Source: Cupriavidus malaysiensis (GTDB lineage: Bacteria > Pseudomonadota > Gammaproteobacteria > Burkholderiales > Burkholderiaceae). Taken from it: a DNA stretch of 64,000 nt. Within the stretch, counting starts at the first letter, position 1; each line of letters starts with the position of its first letter. Under the pieces are notes generated by a model. It had not been told where the DNA came from and ran no database searches. It saw only the letters and a list, made by a program, of their open reading frames with translations. Location: NCBI RefSeq assembly GCF_001854325.1, contig NZ_CP017754.1, positions 1,984,001 through 2,048,000 of the forward strand, in the 5' to 3' direction. Below, piece after piece: positions 32,316 to 39,561 of the stretch. A program made the translations under genes and the position numbers.

Positions 32316-32833
32316 GCGTCGGTCCCCGGCTGGTGGAACGACAGGGACGAGGCCTGGTGCCCTTCGAGCCAGTCGGTGAACCCGTTCGCATCGGTCTTGC
32401 CCTGGACCACGCGACCGTCGGACGACGTGACGGTGTACGGGTGATTGGGGAGGGGCTGGCGCGTGGCGTCGTCGACCACCTGGAATCGTCCGCGCTGGGG
32501 CGTGTCCTGGCTGGCTTGCGACAGCACGCTCTTGCCGCCACCGATCGACCCACCGGGACCGCTGGTCGGCTCGGCCGTGGCGGTGCTTTGGCTGGCGATC
32601 AGCGATGCGCCGCAGGCGGTCGTGTCACCTTCAGAGGCAACGGGCCGCCCGTCGAAGGTCATGCCCAGGTTTTTGACGCCGACGATCGGGTAAATGCCGC
32701 CGCACTTCGGGCAGGAGACCTTGTCGCCAAGCAGGGCGAGCGGTCGACCGTCAACCTTGTTTTCCGGCGCGCAGGCGAGAACACGACCGCCGTGCGAGGT
32801 GGTGTCCCCCTCGCGAATGAACGCAAAACCCAT
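32312..32833 (-). CDS. PAAR-domain T6SS tip protein with C-terminal extension
   Basis: Protein of 173 residues. Residues 1-90 are a PAAR domain, the cone at the VgrG spike tip (IREGDTTSHGG, GDKVSCPKCGG, SEGDTTACGA). Residues about 110-170 (GRFQVVDDATRQPLPNHPYT onward) look like a transthyretin-type extension used to dock effectors. GGGAGG gives the ribosome-binding site. First gene of the PAAR-effector-immunity cassette. No VgrG or T6SS core genes are in the window, so it would load onto an apparatus encoded elsewhere. Confidence 0.82.
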   Translation of the reverse strand: MGFAFIREGDTTSHGGRVLACAPENKVDGRPLALLGDKVSCPKCGGIYPIVGVKNLGMTFDGRPVASEGDTTACGASLIASQSTATAEPTSGPGGSIGGGKSVLSQASQDTPQRGRFQVVDDATRQPLPNHPYTVTSSDGRVVQGKTDANGFTDWLEGHQASSLSFHQPGTDA

Positions 32834-32896
32834 GCCGCATACCTCCCTTCCGTTTGGTCGGAGGAATGTAGCACAGCGGGTTTTCCCGTAACCATC

Positions 32897-32912
32897 CTGT
32901 CAACGTTGACAG
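32897..32912. promoter_or_regulatory. 16-bp perfect palindrome upstream of PAAR gene
   Basis: CTGTCAACGTTGACAG lies 64 bp before the PAAR start. It contains TTGACA on both strands and is a likely operator or promoter element for the toxin cassette. Confidence 0.55.
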
Positions 32913-32983
32913 GGCGCGGGGCGGTGTGGGAAGGTCCGGCCAGCAGCGCGAACAGGCCCGTCAGGGCTGCTGCAGCGTGAGGG

Positions 32984-33005
32984 AGGCCGGCCACAGCGCC
33001 GGCCT
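32984..33005 (-). terminator. Terminator after SRAP gene
   Basis: AGGCCGGC and GCCGGCCT arms, just beyond the stop of the leftward SRAP gene. Confidence 0.65.
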
Positions 33006-33012
33006 TCGTCCG

Positions 33013-33711
33013 TCAGGCGTTGTCGATCGGGTCGTTGAACGTCGGGCTGTCGTTCCCGCCACCGCTGCGATTCACCCCGGGCGTCACCTTGTGCCATCGG
33101 AAGGCTTCCGACGGCTTCACGGCGTTGTTCGCCAGGTGCACCGCCTCCTCGTAGGTCGTGGCGGGGTCCAGCCACACCTTCGCTTCGTCCAGCGTGAGGA
33201 CCAGCGGGCGCCGATCGTGGATGTCGCCCAGCAGGCCCTCGGCGGCGTCGGTGACGATCACGAAACCGTCCACCACGCCCGGTGTGCTGGGCGGAGGGGC
33301 ACCTTCGCGTACGCTCGACAGCCCGGCGAAATACGTGGGCGGCCCGTTGGCGGTCTGGATGAACCACGGCTGCTTGTGCCCCGGCTCCCCGGTCCACTCG
33401 TAGTAGCCGTCGCAGGGGACGAGCACGCGGTGCGCTTTCCACATCCATTTCCACGCAGAGCTGGAGGACTTGTCCAGGCGCGCGTTGATCATCATTTTCT
33501 GCTGGCGCTCGACGGCCCAGGCGGGGCGGTAGCCCCACGTTTGCAGACGTGGACCGTCGGGGGTGATGACCGGTTGCTGGGTGCCGGGCGACACGTTCCA
33601 GCTCGGCCGGAACAGGTCCGCGTGACCGCGCAGGCGCGGGTCGTTCTCGTCGGTGGCGAGGGGCACGACGTAGAAAAGGTCGCCCTGACCGCGGGAGTAA
33701 CGACCACACAT
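33013..33711 (-). CDS. yedK: SRAP-domain protein (YedK/HMCES-like)
   Basis: Protein of 232 residues with the SRAP signature: MCGRYS giving the catalytic Cys2 after Met removal, INARLD, VPCDGYYEW with the active Glu and DIHDRRPLVL. HMCES/YedK forms a covalent crosslink to abasic sites in single-stranded DNA. On a conjugative element it could protect ssDNA during transfer, or act with the neighbouring reverse transcriptase product; both are inference. Length is normal for the family. It lies 45 nt downstream of the retron gene. Confidence 0.9.
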   Translation of the reverse strand: MCGRYSRGQGDLFYVVPLATDENDPRLRGHADLFRPSWNVSPGTQQPVITPDGPRLQTWGYRPAWAVERQQKMMINARLDKSSSSAWKWMWKAHRVLVPCDGYYEWTGEPGHKQPWFIQTANGPPTYFAGLSSVREGAPPPSTPGVVDGFVIVTDAAEGLLGDIHDRRPLVLTLDEAKVWLDPATTYEEAVHLANNAVKPSEAFRWHKVTPGVNRSGGGNDSPTFNDPIDNA

Positions 33712-33755
33712 GGATGTCTCCTGGTGGCAAACGGACAGCGTAACCTATACCGGGC

Positions 33756-35684
33756 TTAGGCGGCGGGCTCCGCTGGTGCCACGGGCGCGGCTGGCGCTTC
33801 AGCAGCCGCAGCCGGTGCCGCTGGCTCTGCGGCAGGCACGTCCGCAGGGGCAGCCACGTCAGCGTCGTACTCGGCCAGCCAAGCGTCCAGCTCAAGGACG
33901 CATAGGCATTCGTTGTTGCCGGCGTCTTGCTGCGCGCCCTGCTGCGCGACCCCGGCCACACGGAACAGTTCGTCAACGACGGGACCGCCCGAGTTGCCTT
34001 TACGGATCAACTGATTGATTTCAAAACGCTGTAAGCCCGTGCGTGGAAAACGCGCAGTCACGATCGCGGGTTCAATGTTGGCACGTCGACCGTTGTTCCA
34101 GTTTGGGAAGCCGATGAGGTGGGTCGGCGCATGACGATTGATCGGCGCTTCCATCCCTGAGAAGTGACGATGATCCGGCGGCGCGCCTTCGAACTCGAGC
34201 AGCGCCAGATCCCGATGTGCATGCCGGTGCACGACGCGCAGAGGCCATCGCTGACCCGAGACTGGATCAATCGCGGTCACGTTCAACCCCTGCACGGCTG
34301 CTTCGTTGATGTCCGTCGTGAACGGGATTTCTTGGGCGTTCGGACCGTCCCCCAACTGGTATTCACCTTCGGCCCGGAAAACGTGATCACAAGTGATCAG
34401 CCGGTTGCGTTGCTTGTATGCGAAAGCGGTGCCCTGACCGCCCACCATGGTGGGTTGCCCAGGGACGGGTGGTTGATAGTCCGCGGCCCACTCCACGACA
34501 AAGACCGCGCGTTCTGCGTCCTCGACGTTGCGGACGATCGCTTCGACCGGCAGCGTCGATGCGGCGAAGTCCGCGTTGCCGTCGCGCTCCCGAGCCACTA
34601 GTCGGTTGTATTTCTCGGCCAGACGCGTATAGATCGCGTCCGAGTCCCCACGAACCATCCGAACGTACAGCAGTTTTCCCCAAAGAACGTTTTTCAGCGC
34701 CGGCGTTTGCCCAGTCCGAGTTTGCCGCTTCCACGGACGCTTCTCATACGCGAGGGTAGTGCCGTTGGTTACGCGTTGTTCCCATGCGGCTTGGGCAGCG
34801 GCGTACCCGTACCTGTCCCAAGCGTGCAATGCGCCGCGAATCTTGTCGATGAAAATGCGCTTGACGTTAGCGAACTCGTTGATGACGATGCCGGTGACTT
34901 CCATGCGACGGCGGCGCGTCGACATTCGCGTCTTGGACGGATTGATCTGGAAGTTGTGCTGGTTGATGATCCCAACCAGTTCTTGGCCGAGCGTGACAAC
35001 GCCGCTGTCGAAGGTGCAGATGTTCGACGGCAGCGCTGCTCGAGTGGGCGCCGAAAAGCTGAACGTGATGTCGTCCGCGTAACGCGTGTAGGTGGCTCGG
35101 TGACGCTTCGCCAAGGCCATCAAATCACGGTCCATCGACCGGCACACCTGGTTCGACAGAAAAGGCGAGGTCGGTGCGCCTTGCGGCAGCTCGTTCCCGA
35201 CGACGCACATCTGCGCCAAGACTGTGGCGACCTCGTGGGAATAGTTGAACGGAGGTTTTTTCAGTACACCACGCACGCGGTAAAAGCTGATCGACGGGAA
35301 GAACGCTTCCAGGTCCAGATTCAAAACGAACGTTGGGCGTCGCTCCAGATGCCTGCGTGCGTTGGTGACGATGCTGCGGTCTTTGATGAATGCGTGCGCG
35401 CATGGCTTCGGGGTTCCTGCGCGCTCGTACAAATGCGCAAGCACTTTCTCCTGCAGAACCTTCAGCCGACGACGGGGCTCACGGATCAAGCGAAAACCGC
35501 CGCTACGTTTCGCCATCAAGAACGCTCTGTACGGCGGATGCGGGTATAGGATTTTCTGGACTTGCTCGTATGGGACGCCAAGGACGCCGGTGGAAAACAC
35601 GTGGACGTCCATGCGCTCCCAAGCGTCCATCAGGTCCTGGTTTTCAACGAGGGCCTGGATCAGGATGGTGTTTGGAGTGTTCAT
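33756..35684 (-). CDS. Retron-type reverse transcriptase fused to trypsin-like protease
   Basis: Protein of 642 residues. Residues about 1-330 are a retron-type RT: NARRH matches the retron NAxxH box, YTRYADDITFS holds the catalytic YADD and EVTGIVIN carries the retron VTG triplet. Residues about 420-590 form a trypsin-like Ser protease: ITCDHVF (His), HRDLALLEF (Asp) and RKGNSGGPVV (Ser). An Ala/Pro-rich tail ends the protein. RT-protease single-protein retrons have been described as an anti-phage class. ATG at 35684 chosen; TTG at 35735 is the alternative. An unassigned 185-nt gap upstream suits the msr-msd RNA. Confidence 0.85.
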   Translation of the reverse strand: MNTPNTILIQALVENQDLMDAWERMDVHVFSTGVLGVPYEQVQKILYPHPPYRAFLMAKRSGGFRLIREPRRRLKVLQEKVLAHLYERAGTPKPCAHAFIKDRSIVTNARRHLERRPTFVLNLDLEAFFPSISFYRVRGVLKKPPFNYSHEVATVLAQMCVVGNELPQGAPTSPFLSNQVCRSMDRDLMALAKRHRATYTRYADDITFSFSAPTRAALPSNICTFDSGVVTLGQELVGIINQHNFQINPSKTRMSTRRRRMEVTGIVINEFANVKRIFIDKIRGALHAWDRYGYAAAQAAWEQRVTNGTTLAYEKRPWKRQTRTGQTPALKNVLWGKLLYVRMVRGDSDAIYTRLAEKYNRLVARERDGNADFAASTLPVEAIVRNVEDAERAVFVVEWAADYQPPVPGQPTMVGGQGTAFAYKQRNRLITCDHVFRAEGEYQLGDGPNAQEIPFTTDINEAAVQGLNVTAIDPVSGQRWPLRVVHRHAHRDLALLEFEGAPPDHRHFSGMEAPINRHAPTHLIGFPNWNNGRRANIEPAIVTARFPRTGLQRFEINQLIRKGNSGGPVVDELFRVAGVAQQGAQQDAGNNECLCVLELDAWLAEYDADVAAPADVPAAEPAAPAAAAEAPAAPVAPAEPAA

Positions 35685-35869
35685 GGAAGGACAAGGCCGC
35701 CCCGGGGAGCTTTCTCCTGTACCTGCTGCGCGCAATCACGGACAGTCCGGATGCCCAGCGGATCGGGGATACCATGCTGCAAACGTCTGCGTTAACGCGA
35801 ACGAGATTAAGTGGTGCCCGGAGCGGCAAACGATTTTAAGGTCTGATGTTACGCCGCCGCAATGGGCTC
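35685..35869 (-). ncRNA. Candidate retron msr-msd region
   Basis: The 185 bases directly before the RT start hold no gene. Read on the minus strand they contain small dyads, including GCGTTAACGC and CCCCGGGG near the RT start. Position and length fit a retron non-coding RNA, but I could not identify the branching G or the a1/a2 repeats with certainty. Confidence 0.4.
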
Positions 35870-36238
35870 TCATTCTCGGTGTTGCTCTTTTTTGAGCAGG
35901 GACGCCAGATGGTGTGCCGATTTAAGGACGATCGCACGTTGGGCCGGGGCCAGTCCGTTCAACGAGGCGATGAGGGTGCGGGCTTCATCGGTGGGGTGCA
36001 CGGACGCGGAGGTGAGGATCTCCTCGATCGGCACGTCGAGCACGTCGCAAAACATCACCAGCCGTTCGATGGACATGGCGACCTTGCCACTTTCGAGGCG
36101 CGAGACGCTCTCCTTTTCCAGGCCGAGTTTGTCGGCGAGGACAGCCTGGGTCCAGCCGCGGGCTCGGCGCACAGCAGCGAGGCGCTGACCAATCTCCTGG
36201 ACCATTTCCTTGGCACTTCGCTCTACCGCCTTTCCCAC
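35870..36238 (-). CDS. XRE-family transcriptional regulator
   Basis: Protein of about 122 residues. The Cro/CI-type HTH spans residues about 19-70 (IGQRLAAVRRARGWTQAVLA, then KESVSRLESGK). The C-terminal 50 residues are helical, ending KKEQHRE. I prefer the GTG at 36238, which has GGAG upstream; TTG at 36253 and ATG at 36205 are alternatives. Same strand as the retron RT and just upstream of it. A perfect 7-bp inverted repeat 18 bp before the start is a likely own operator, so it may control itself and possibly the retron. Confidence 0.75.
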   Translation of the reverse strand: MGKAVERSAKEMVQEIGQRLAAVRRARGWTQAVLADKLGLEKESVSRLESGKVAMSIERLVMFCDVLDVPIEEILTSASVHPTDEARTLIASLNGLAPAQRAIVLKSAHHLASLLKKEQHRE

Positions 36239-36255
36239 AACCAGAATCTCCAAAG

Positions 36256-36274
36256 CACGTCATTTGATGACGTG
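36256..36274. promoter_or_regulatory. Operator-like inverted repeat
   Basis: CACGTCA, TTTGA, TGACGTG. A second TGATGACG lies about 70 bp further. The surroundings are AT-rich and hold the promoter of the XRE gene. Confidence 0.6.
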
Positions 36275-36426
36275 AAGTGTGGCGTCTGGCTGTGCGTTTG
36301 TAGATGCTGCAAAGTGCATCTGATGACGCAATGTGCATTTTAAGCGCGTTTTTGCCGAAAAAAAGCGTGCATAAACCCGTACCTCCACACCCGGCGCGGG
36401 GCGGCGGGGTGGTGGCGGTTCAAGCG

Positions 36427-37299
36427 CTAGGCAGCGGGGTCTTGATTCACGCGAGCGGCGCGCTCGCGGGCCAGCTGCTCCGGGGACTTGTCCGCGGCGA
36501 TCGTTCCGGTGGGCGGCTCGATGGTGTAGTCCCCCCGCACCAGACGAGGAGCAGGTGCCGTGGCACGGGTAGAGACGGTGGGTTTGGCGGGCGTCGACGT
36601 GCTCGATGCAGGCGCTGGCGGTGGCCCTGATCGGTCGATCGCGTCCAGTTCGCGTTGGCGCTCTGCAGCGGCGGCGACGTATGCTGGGGATTTCATGGCC
36701 CGATCGTCGAGGACGCCCTTGGCGACGAAGGCGAGGATGAAACCCAGAATCGCGCCCCCGAACAGACCGCCCATGAACGTGGCGCCGGGGAAGCACGCGA
36801 TCACGAACCAGACCGTGACGCACGACCATCCGTAGACGGACCAGAATGAAGGGAAGCACTTCGCCAGGCGGGGCCCGTAGCGCTGCTCCACGGCGATCCT
36901 CAACCCGGCCTTCCGTTGCTCCTCGTCGCGGGCCCGCTTCTCGGCTTCCCGGTGCTGCCGGGCTTGTTCCTGGTAGGCCGCCTGTTGGCGCTCCTGCTCG
37001 ACACGGGAGAACTCGTTCCGGGCGAGGTCGCCGGCGGCGCGCTTGATCGCGTTGATCGCCAGCTCACGCGAGCACCGGAACCATTCCTTTCCCTCGCGGT
37101 GCTTGCGCAGGCGCAGGTGGCCCTCCCGTTCGACCGCTCGTGCGTCGGGCACGTGCGTCGAGTATTCGACCACCACAGGATGGGGCGAATGGGTCCCGTT
37201 GAGCTGCGCCGCGCGTTCCTCGGGCGTCCCGGTGGTGAAGCCGACCTTGACCAGGCCGGGCATCGCCTTGTTCGACATCACATAGACGTAACCTTCCAC
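36427..37299 (-). CDS. GIY-YIG (T5orf172-type) protein with two membrane segments
   Basis: Protein of 290 residues. It starts at GTG 37299 with GGAGGG 5 nt upstream. Residues 1-90 form a GIY-YIG-type domain (GYVYVMSNKAMPGLVKVGFT, then RAAQLNG and the EREGHLRL helix with its Glu). A basic coiled-coil region (about 95-150) follows, then two hydrophobic helices (about 158-200, VTVWFVIACFPGATFMGGLF) and a charged tail. GIY-YIG proteins are usually nucleases; membrane anchoring is unusual and could place it where phage DNA enters. A palindrome copy lies within the gene. Confidence 0.7.
   Translation of the reverse strand: MEGYVYVMSNKAMPGLVKVGFTTGTPEERAAQLNGTHSPHPVVVEYSTHVPDARAVEREGHLRLRKHREGKEWFRCSRELAINAIKRAAGDLARNEFSRVEQERQQAAYQEQARQHREAEKRARDEEQRKAGLRIAVEQRYGPRLAKCFPSFWSVYGWSCVTVWFVIACFPGATFMGGLFGGAILGFILAFVAKGVLDDRAMKSPAYVAAAAERQRELDAIDRSGPPPAPASSTSTPAKPTVSTRATAPAPRLVRGDYTIEPPTGTIAADKSPEQLARERAARVNQDPAA
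36555..36566. repeat. Dispersed 12-bp palindrome, copy 17 (coding)
   Basis: Perfect GTGCCGTGGCAC inside the GIY-YIG membrane gene; the rightmost copy found. Confidence 0.75.
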
Positions 37300-37322
37300 G
37301 GTTCCCTCCGCTGGGGACGTGT

Positions 37323-38327
37323 TCAATGCAGGTTGTCGGCGGCCTGCCAGATGGTGGCGAGCTGGGCGTGGCCATGCGCTTTGGCCTGGGCGGCAGCGGC
37401 GAGCGCGGAGTGCAGCGGGGGCAGCACAGCGTTGTAGGCGGCGACGGCACGCGCGAGGCCCTTGCACGGGCCCATGTCCGGGATCACGTCCCCGACCTTC
37501 ACGGTGCTCCCGTCCAGGCAGGTCCCTCGCCACTGGGCGATGCGGGCGTTCAGGGCGTTCTCCGCCGACGCTGCATCGGCCTGCACCCGGTCGATCGAAT
37601 CGTCGGCGATCGAGATCTGCGACTTGTCGACGCCCATCTGTCCGACGATCACGCCGGCCTGGCCCTGCGCGACACCGTTGCCGGTGGCTTCGAGGCGCTG
37701 GGCGCGATCGAGCTTGGCCTGCTCGGCGGTCACGGCGTGCTCGTAGTAGGCCTGGGCCCGGGGCAGGCGTTCGAGGTGCTGGTGGGCGCTCGCGACGAAC
37801 TGGTTCAGGCTGTCCGTGAGGGCGTTCACCTGGCGGTTGAGCTGCTCGACCCGCTGGCCCCGTTGGCGTGCGGCGATGATCGGCTGGCCGGCCTGGTTGA
37901 GCTGGGCCACCTCCTGGTCGAAATCGGAGGGCTGACCTTTGGCGAAGTGCTCGACACCGGTCTGGGCACCGTTGGCCACCGTGAGGTCGATCCCGTCGCC
38001 GGTGACCGACCCGCTGAAGTTCTGCCCGATGGGCAGGGGCGTTTCCAGGACGGTGAGGGTGATGCTGTTCCCGTCGACCGATCCCGACACGTTGGCGCTG
38101 CTCGACGTCAGGGTGCCGTCGTTCTTCAGCCCGGCGTGGCGGAGCGTACCGGTGAAACGATGGTCGGGCGTTTCGGTGATTTGCAGGAGGTCCGCCTGGT
38201 TGCCGAAGTGGGCCACGTAGGACCCCGAGACGGAGCGGTCACCGCACCCGGCGAGGAGCAGGGTGCTCCCCACGATCGCCGTCACGCACGTCGCCAGGCC
38301 CCGGCCTTTGCGCTGTTGGTCCTTCAT
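37323..38327 (-). CDS. Lipoprotein with coiled coil
   Basis: Protein of 334 residues. The N-terminal signal peptide ends in lipobox LLLAGC (Cys near residue 28), so it is lipid-anchored in the periplasm. Residues 30-125 are beta-rich (VSGSYVAHFG, FTGTLRHAG); residues 130-330 are helical with long Gln/Ala-rich stretches typical of coiled coils. Not assigned to a family. Its start follows GGGGCGGGG. The GIY-YIG membrane gene begins 23 nt after its stop, so the two are probably one operon. Confidence 0.7.
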   Translation of the reverse strand: MKDQQRKGRGLATCVTAIVGSTLLLAGCGDRSVSGSYVAHFGNQADLLQITETPDHRFTGTLRHAGLKNDGTLTSSSANVSGSVDGNSITLTVLETPLPIGQNFSGSVTGDGIDLTVANGAQTGVEHFAKGQPSDFDQEVAQLNQAGQPIIAARQRGQRVEQLNRQVNALTDSLNQFVASAHQHLERLPRAQAYYEHAVTAEQAKLDRAQRLEATGNGVAQGQAGVIVGQMGVDKSQISIADDSIDRVQADAASAENALNARIAQWRGTCLDGSTVKVGDVIPDMGPCKGLARAVAAYNAVLPPLHSALAAAAQAKAHGHAQLATIWQAADNLH

Positions 38328-38478
38328 CCCCGCCCCCGATCTCGATTGGTCCCACCGTATTGTGTGAACAGTATAGCGACAGCGTGCGGCACCCGGACGG
38401 GGCGAGCGGGGTGGACCTGCCTTGATGCGCAGATACCGATGAACCATCAGCGTGTGTTGCACAGGTCCGGGCCACGGG

Positions 38479-39000
38479 TCAGTGGGTGCGGAAGGTGTTC
38501 CAGGTGTCTGTGTCGAGGTGCATCGAGGCCATCACCTCGAAGAGGTACAGCTCAAGGTCGTTGTCGATCTGAATGTATGCGATCGACATTTCCCGCAGCC
38601 GGCCCTGGGCGGTGAGGAAGACCTCGCGAAACTGCTCGTCCTTCATCGCCTGGTCCCGCTTCATTTCGTGCGGGAAGTCCATGCTCGCCATTTTGTAGAC
38701 CAGGCTGGCGGCCGAGTGGGTCTCGAAGTTCAGGTGTTGCAGCAGGCGTTTGATGACCCCACGCGAGATTCCCACGTAAACGGGGCGGTCCTCGTCGAGG
38801 AACACATAGCAGCCGGGGAAGTCGGTGCTTCGGTCGATGGTCTCGCCGATCACCGACAGCGCGCTCTTGGCCGTTGTGTACCCGACGAAGGTGTTGGCTG
38901 GAATGGGCGATTGGAGGGCGGCCTTAAGCCGTTCCAGGTGAGCGGGCAGCACGGTGGCGGCCAGCTCGTCGAAAGTGTGGGTGCAGTTGTCGATCGGCAT
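38479..39000 (-). CDS. GIY-YIG nuclease-family protein
   Basis: Protein of 173 residues. Residues 60-100 show a GIY-YIG core (PGCYVFLDEDRPVYVGISRG followed by a VIKRLLQHL helix). It lacks other recognisable domains. GIY-YIG enzymes cut DNA using the paired tyrosines and a downstream Glu; both tyrosines are present (CYVF, VYVG). Start at 39000 chosen because longer versions run into the repeat region. It is the second GIY-YIG protein in this segment, next to the prophage boundary. Confidence 0.7.
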   Translation of the reverse strand: MPIDNCTHTFDELAATVLPAHLERLKAALQSPIPANTFVGYTTAKSALSVIGETIDRSTDFPGCYVFLDEDRPVYVGISRGVIKRLLQHLNFETHSAASLVYKMASMDFPHEMKRDQAMKDEQFREVFLTAQGRLREMSIAYIQIDNDLELYLFEVMASMHLDTDTWNTFRTH

Positions 39001-39043
39001 GCGGGGATCAGCGGGGTGGAGGGGAGAGACGCCGATCATACCC

Positions 39044-39249
39044 GGGCATACGGGGCATACATGGGCTCGAGCCCACCGTGCGCGGAGGAGCCCCTCTAAA
39101 GTATGCCCAAGAGGCTGGGCATACTCGACGGAACCGGCTCCCGATCGGGGCAAAACCCGGCCAGCAGGGCGTTCCGGGATGCCGCCAATAGCCCGCACCA
39201 ATCTGTATGCCCGGTGTATCAGGATATTCTATTTTGGCTGGGCATACAG
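39044..39249. repeat. GGGCATAC / GTATGCCC repeat cluster
   Basis: Direct copies at 39044-39051 and 39053-39060; inverted pair AGTATGCCCA to TGGGCATACT at 39100-39125 (6-nt spacer); inverted pair CTGTATGCCC to GGGCATACAG at 39203-39249 (27-nt spacer). Likely binding sites of a dimeric regulator or integration/excision protein. Confidence 0.65.
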
Positions 39250-39498
39250 CCTGAAACGACCGTCCTACAAGGGCTCAGTGTTTTACACCCCGATAATGCT
39301 GCATCATCGGCGTATGGCTGTCCTTGGACGGTTTCTTGACTGCTTGATCCACGTTGGCTTTTTCCTGCTTTTCCTTGTCTGGCATGGCTTTCGGCGGGGT
39401 TCGGTGGGCTTCTTGCGCGATCTACATATACCGTCCGCACCCGTCCTCACGCCAATGCACTCGCGCCTTCAGCGTAGCTTTTTGGCGAACGGTCCTAG

Positions 39499-39561
39499 GA
39501 AACCTACGCTGCGTGCGTGTGTCCCACTTCCAGGAAAACCTACGCCGAGAAAACCTACGCC
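39499..39561 (+). repeat. Three GAAA(A)CCTACGC repeats before integrase
   Basis: Copies at 39499-39509, 39534-39546 and 39549-39561. The last ends exactly at the integrase ATG. They could be integrase arm-type sites or an autoregulatory operator. Confidence 0.55.

Larger units (their letters stand above)
39001..39561. other. Junction region between the two elements
   Basis: About 560 bases without a convincing gene. It holds six GGGCATAC-type repeats (39044-39249) and three GAAAACCTACGCC-type repeats (39499-39561). Composition changes across it. I found no tRNA or clear att core. Confidence 0.55.

Noticed and set aside
39001..39561. tRNA-linked attachment site
   Set aside because: No cloverleaf or tRNA 3' end could be found in the junction region.
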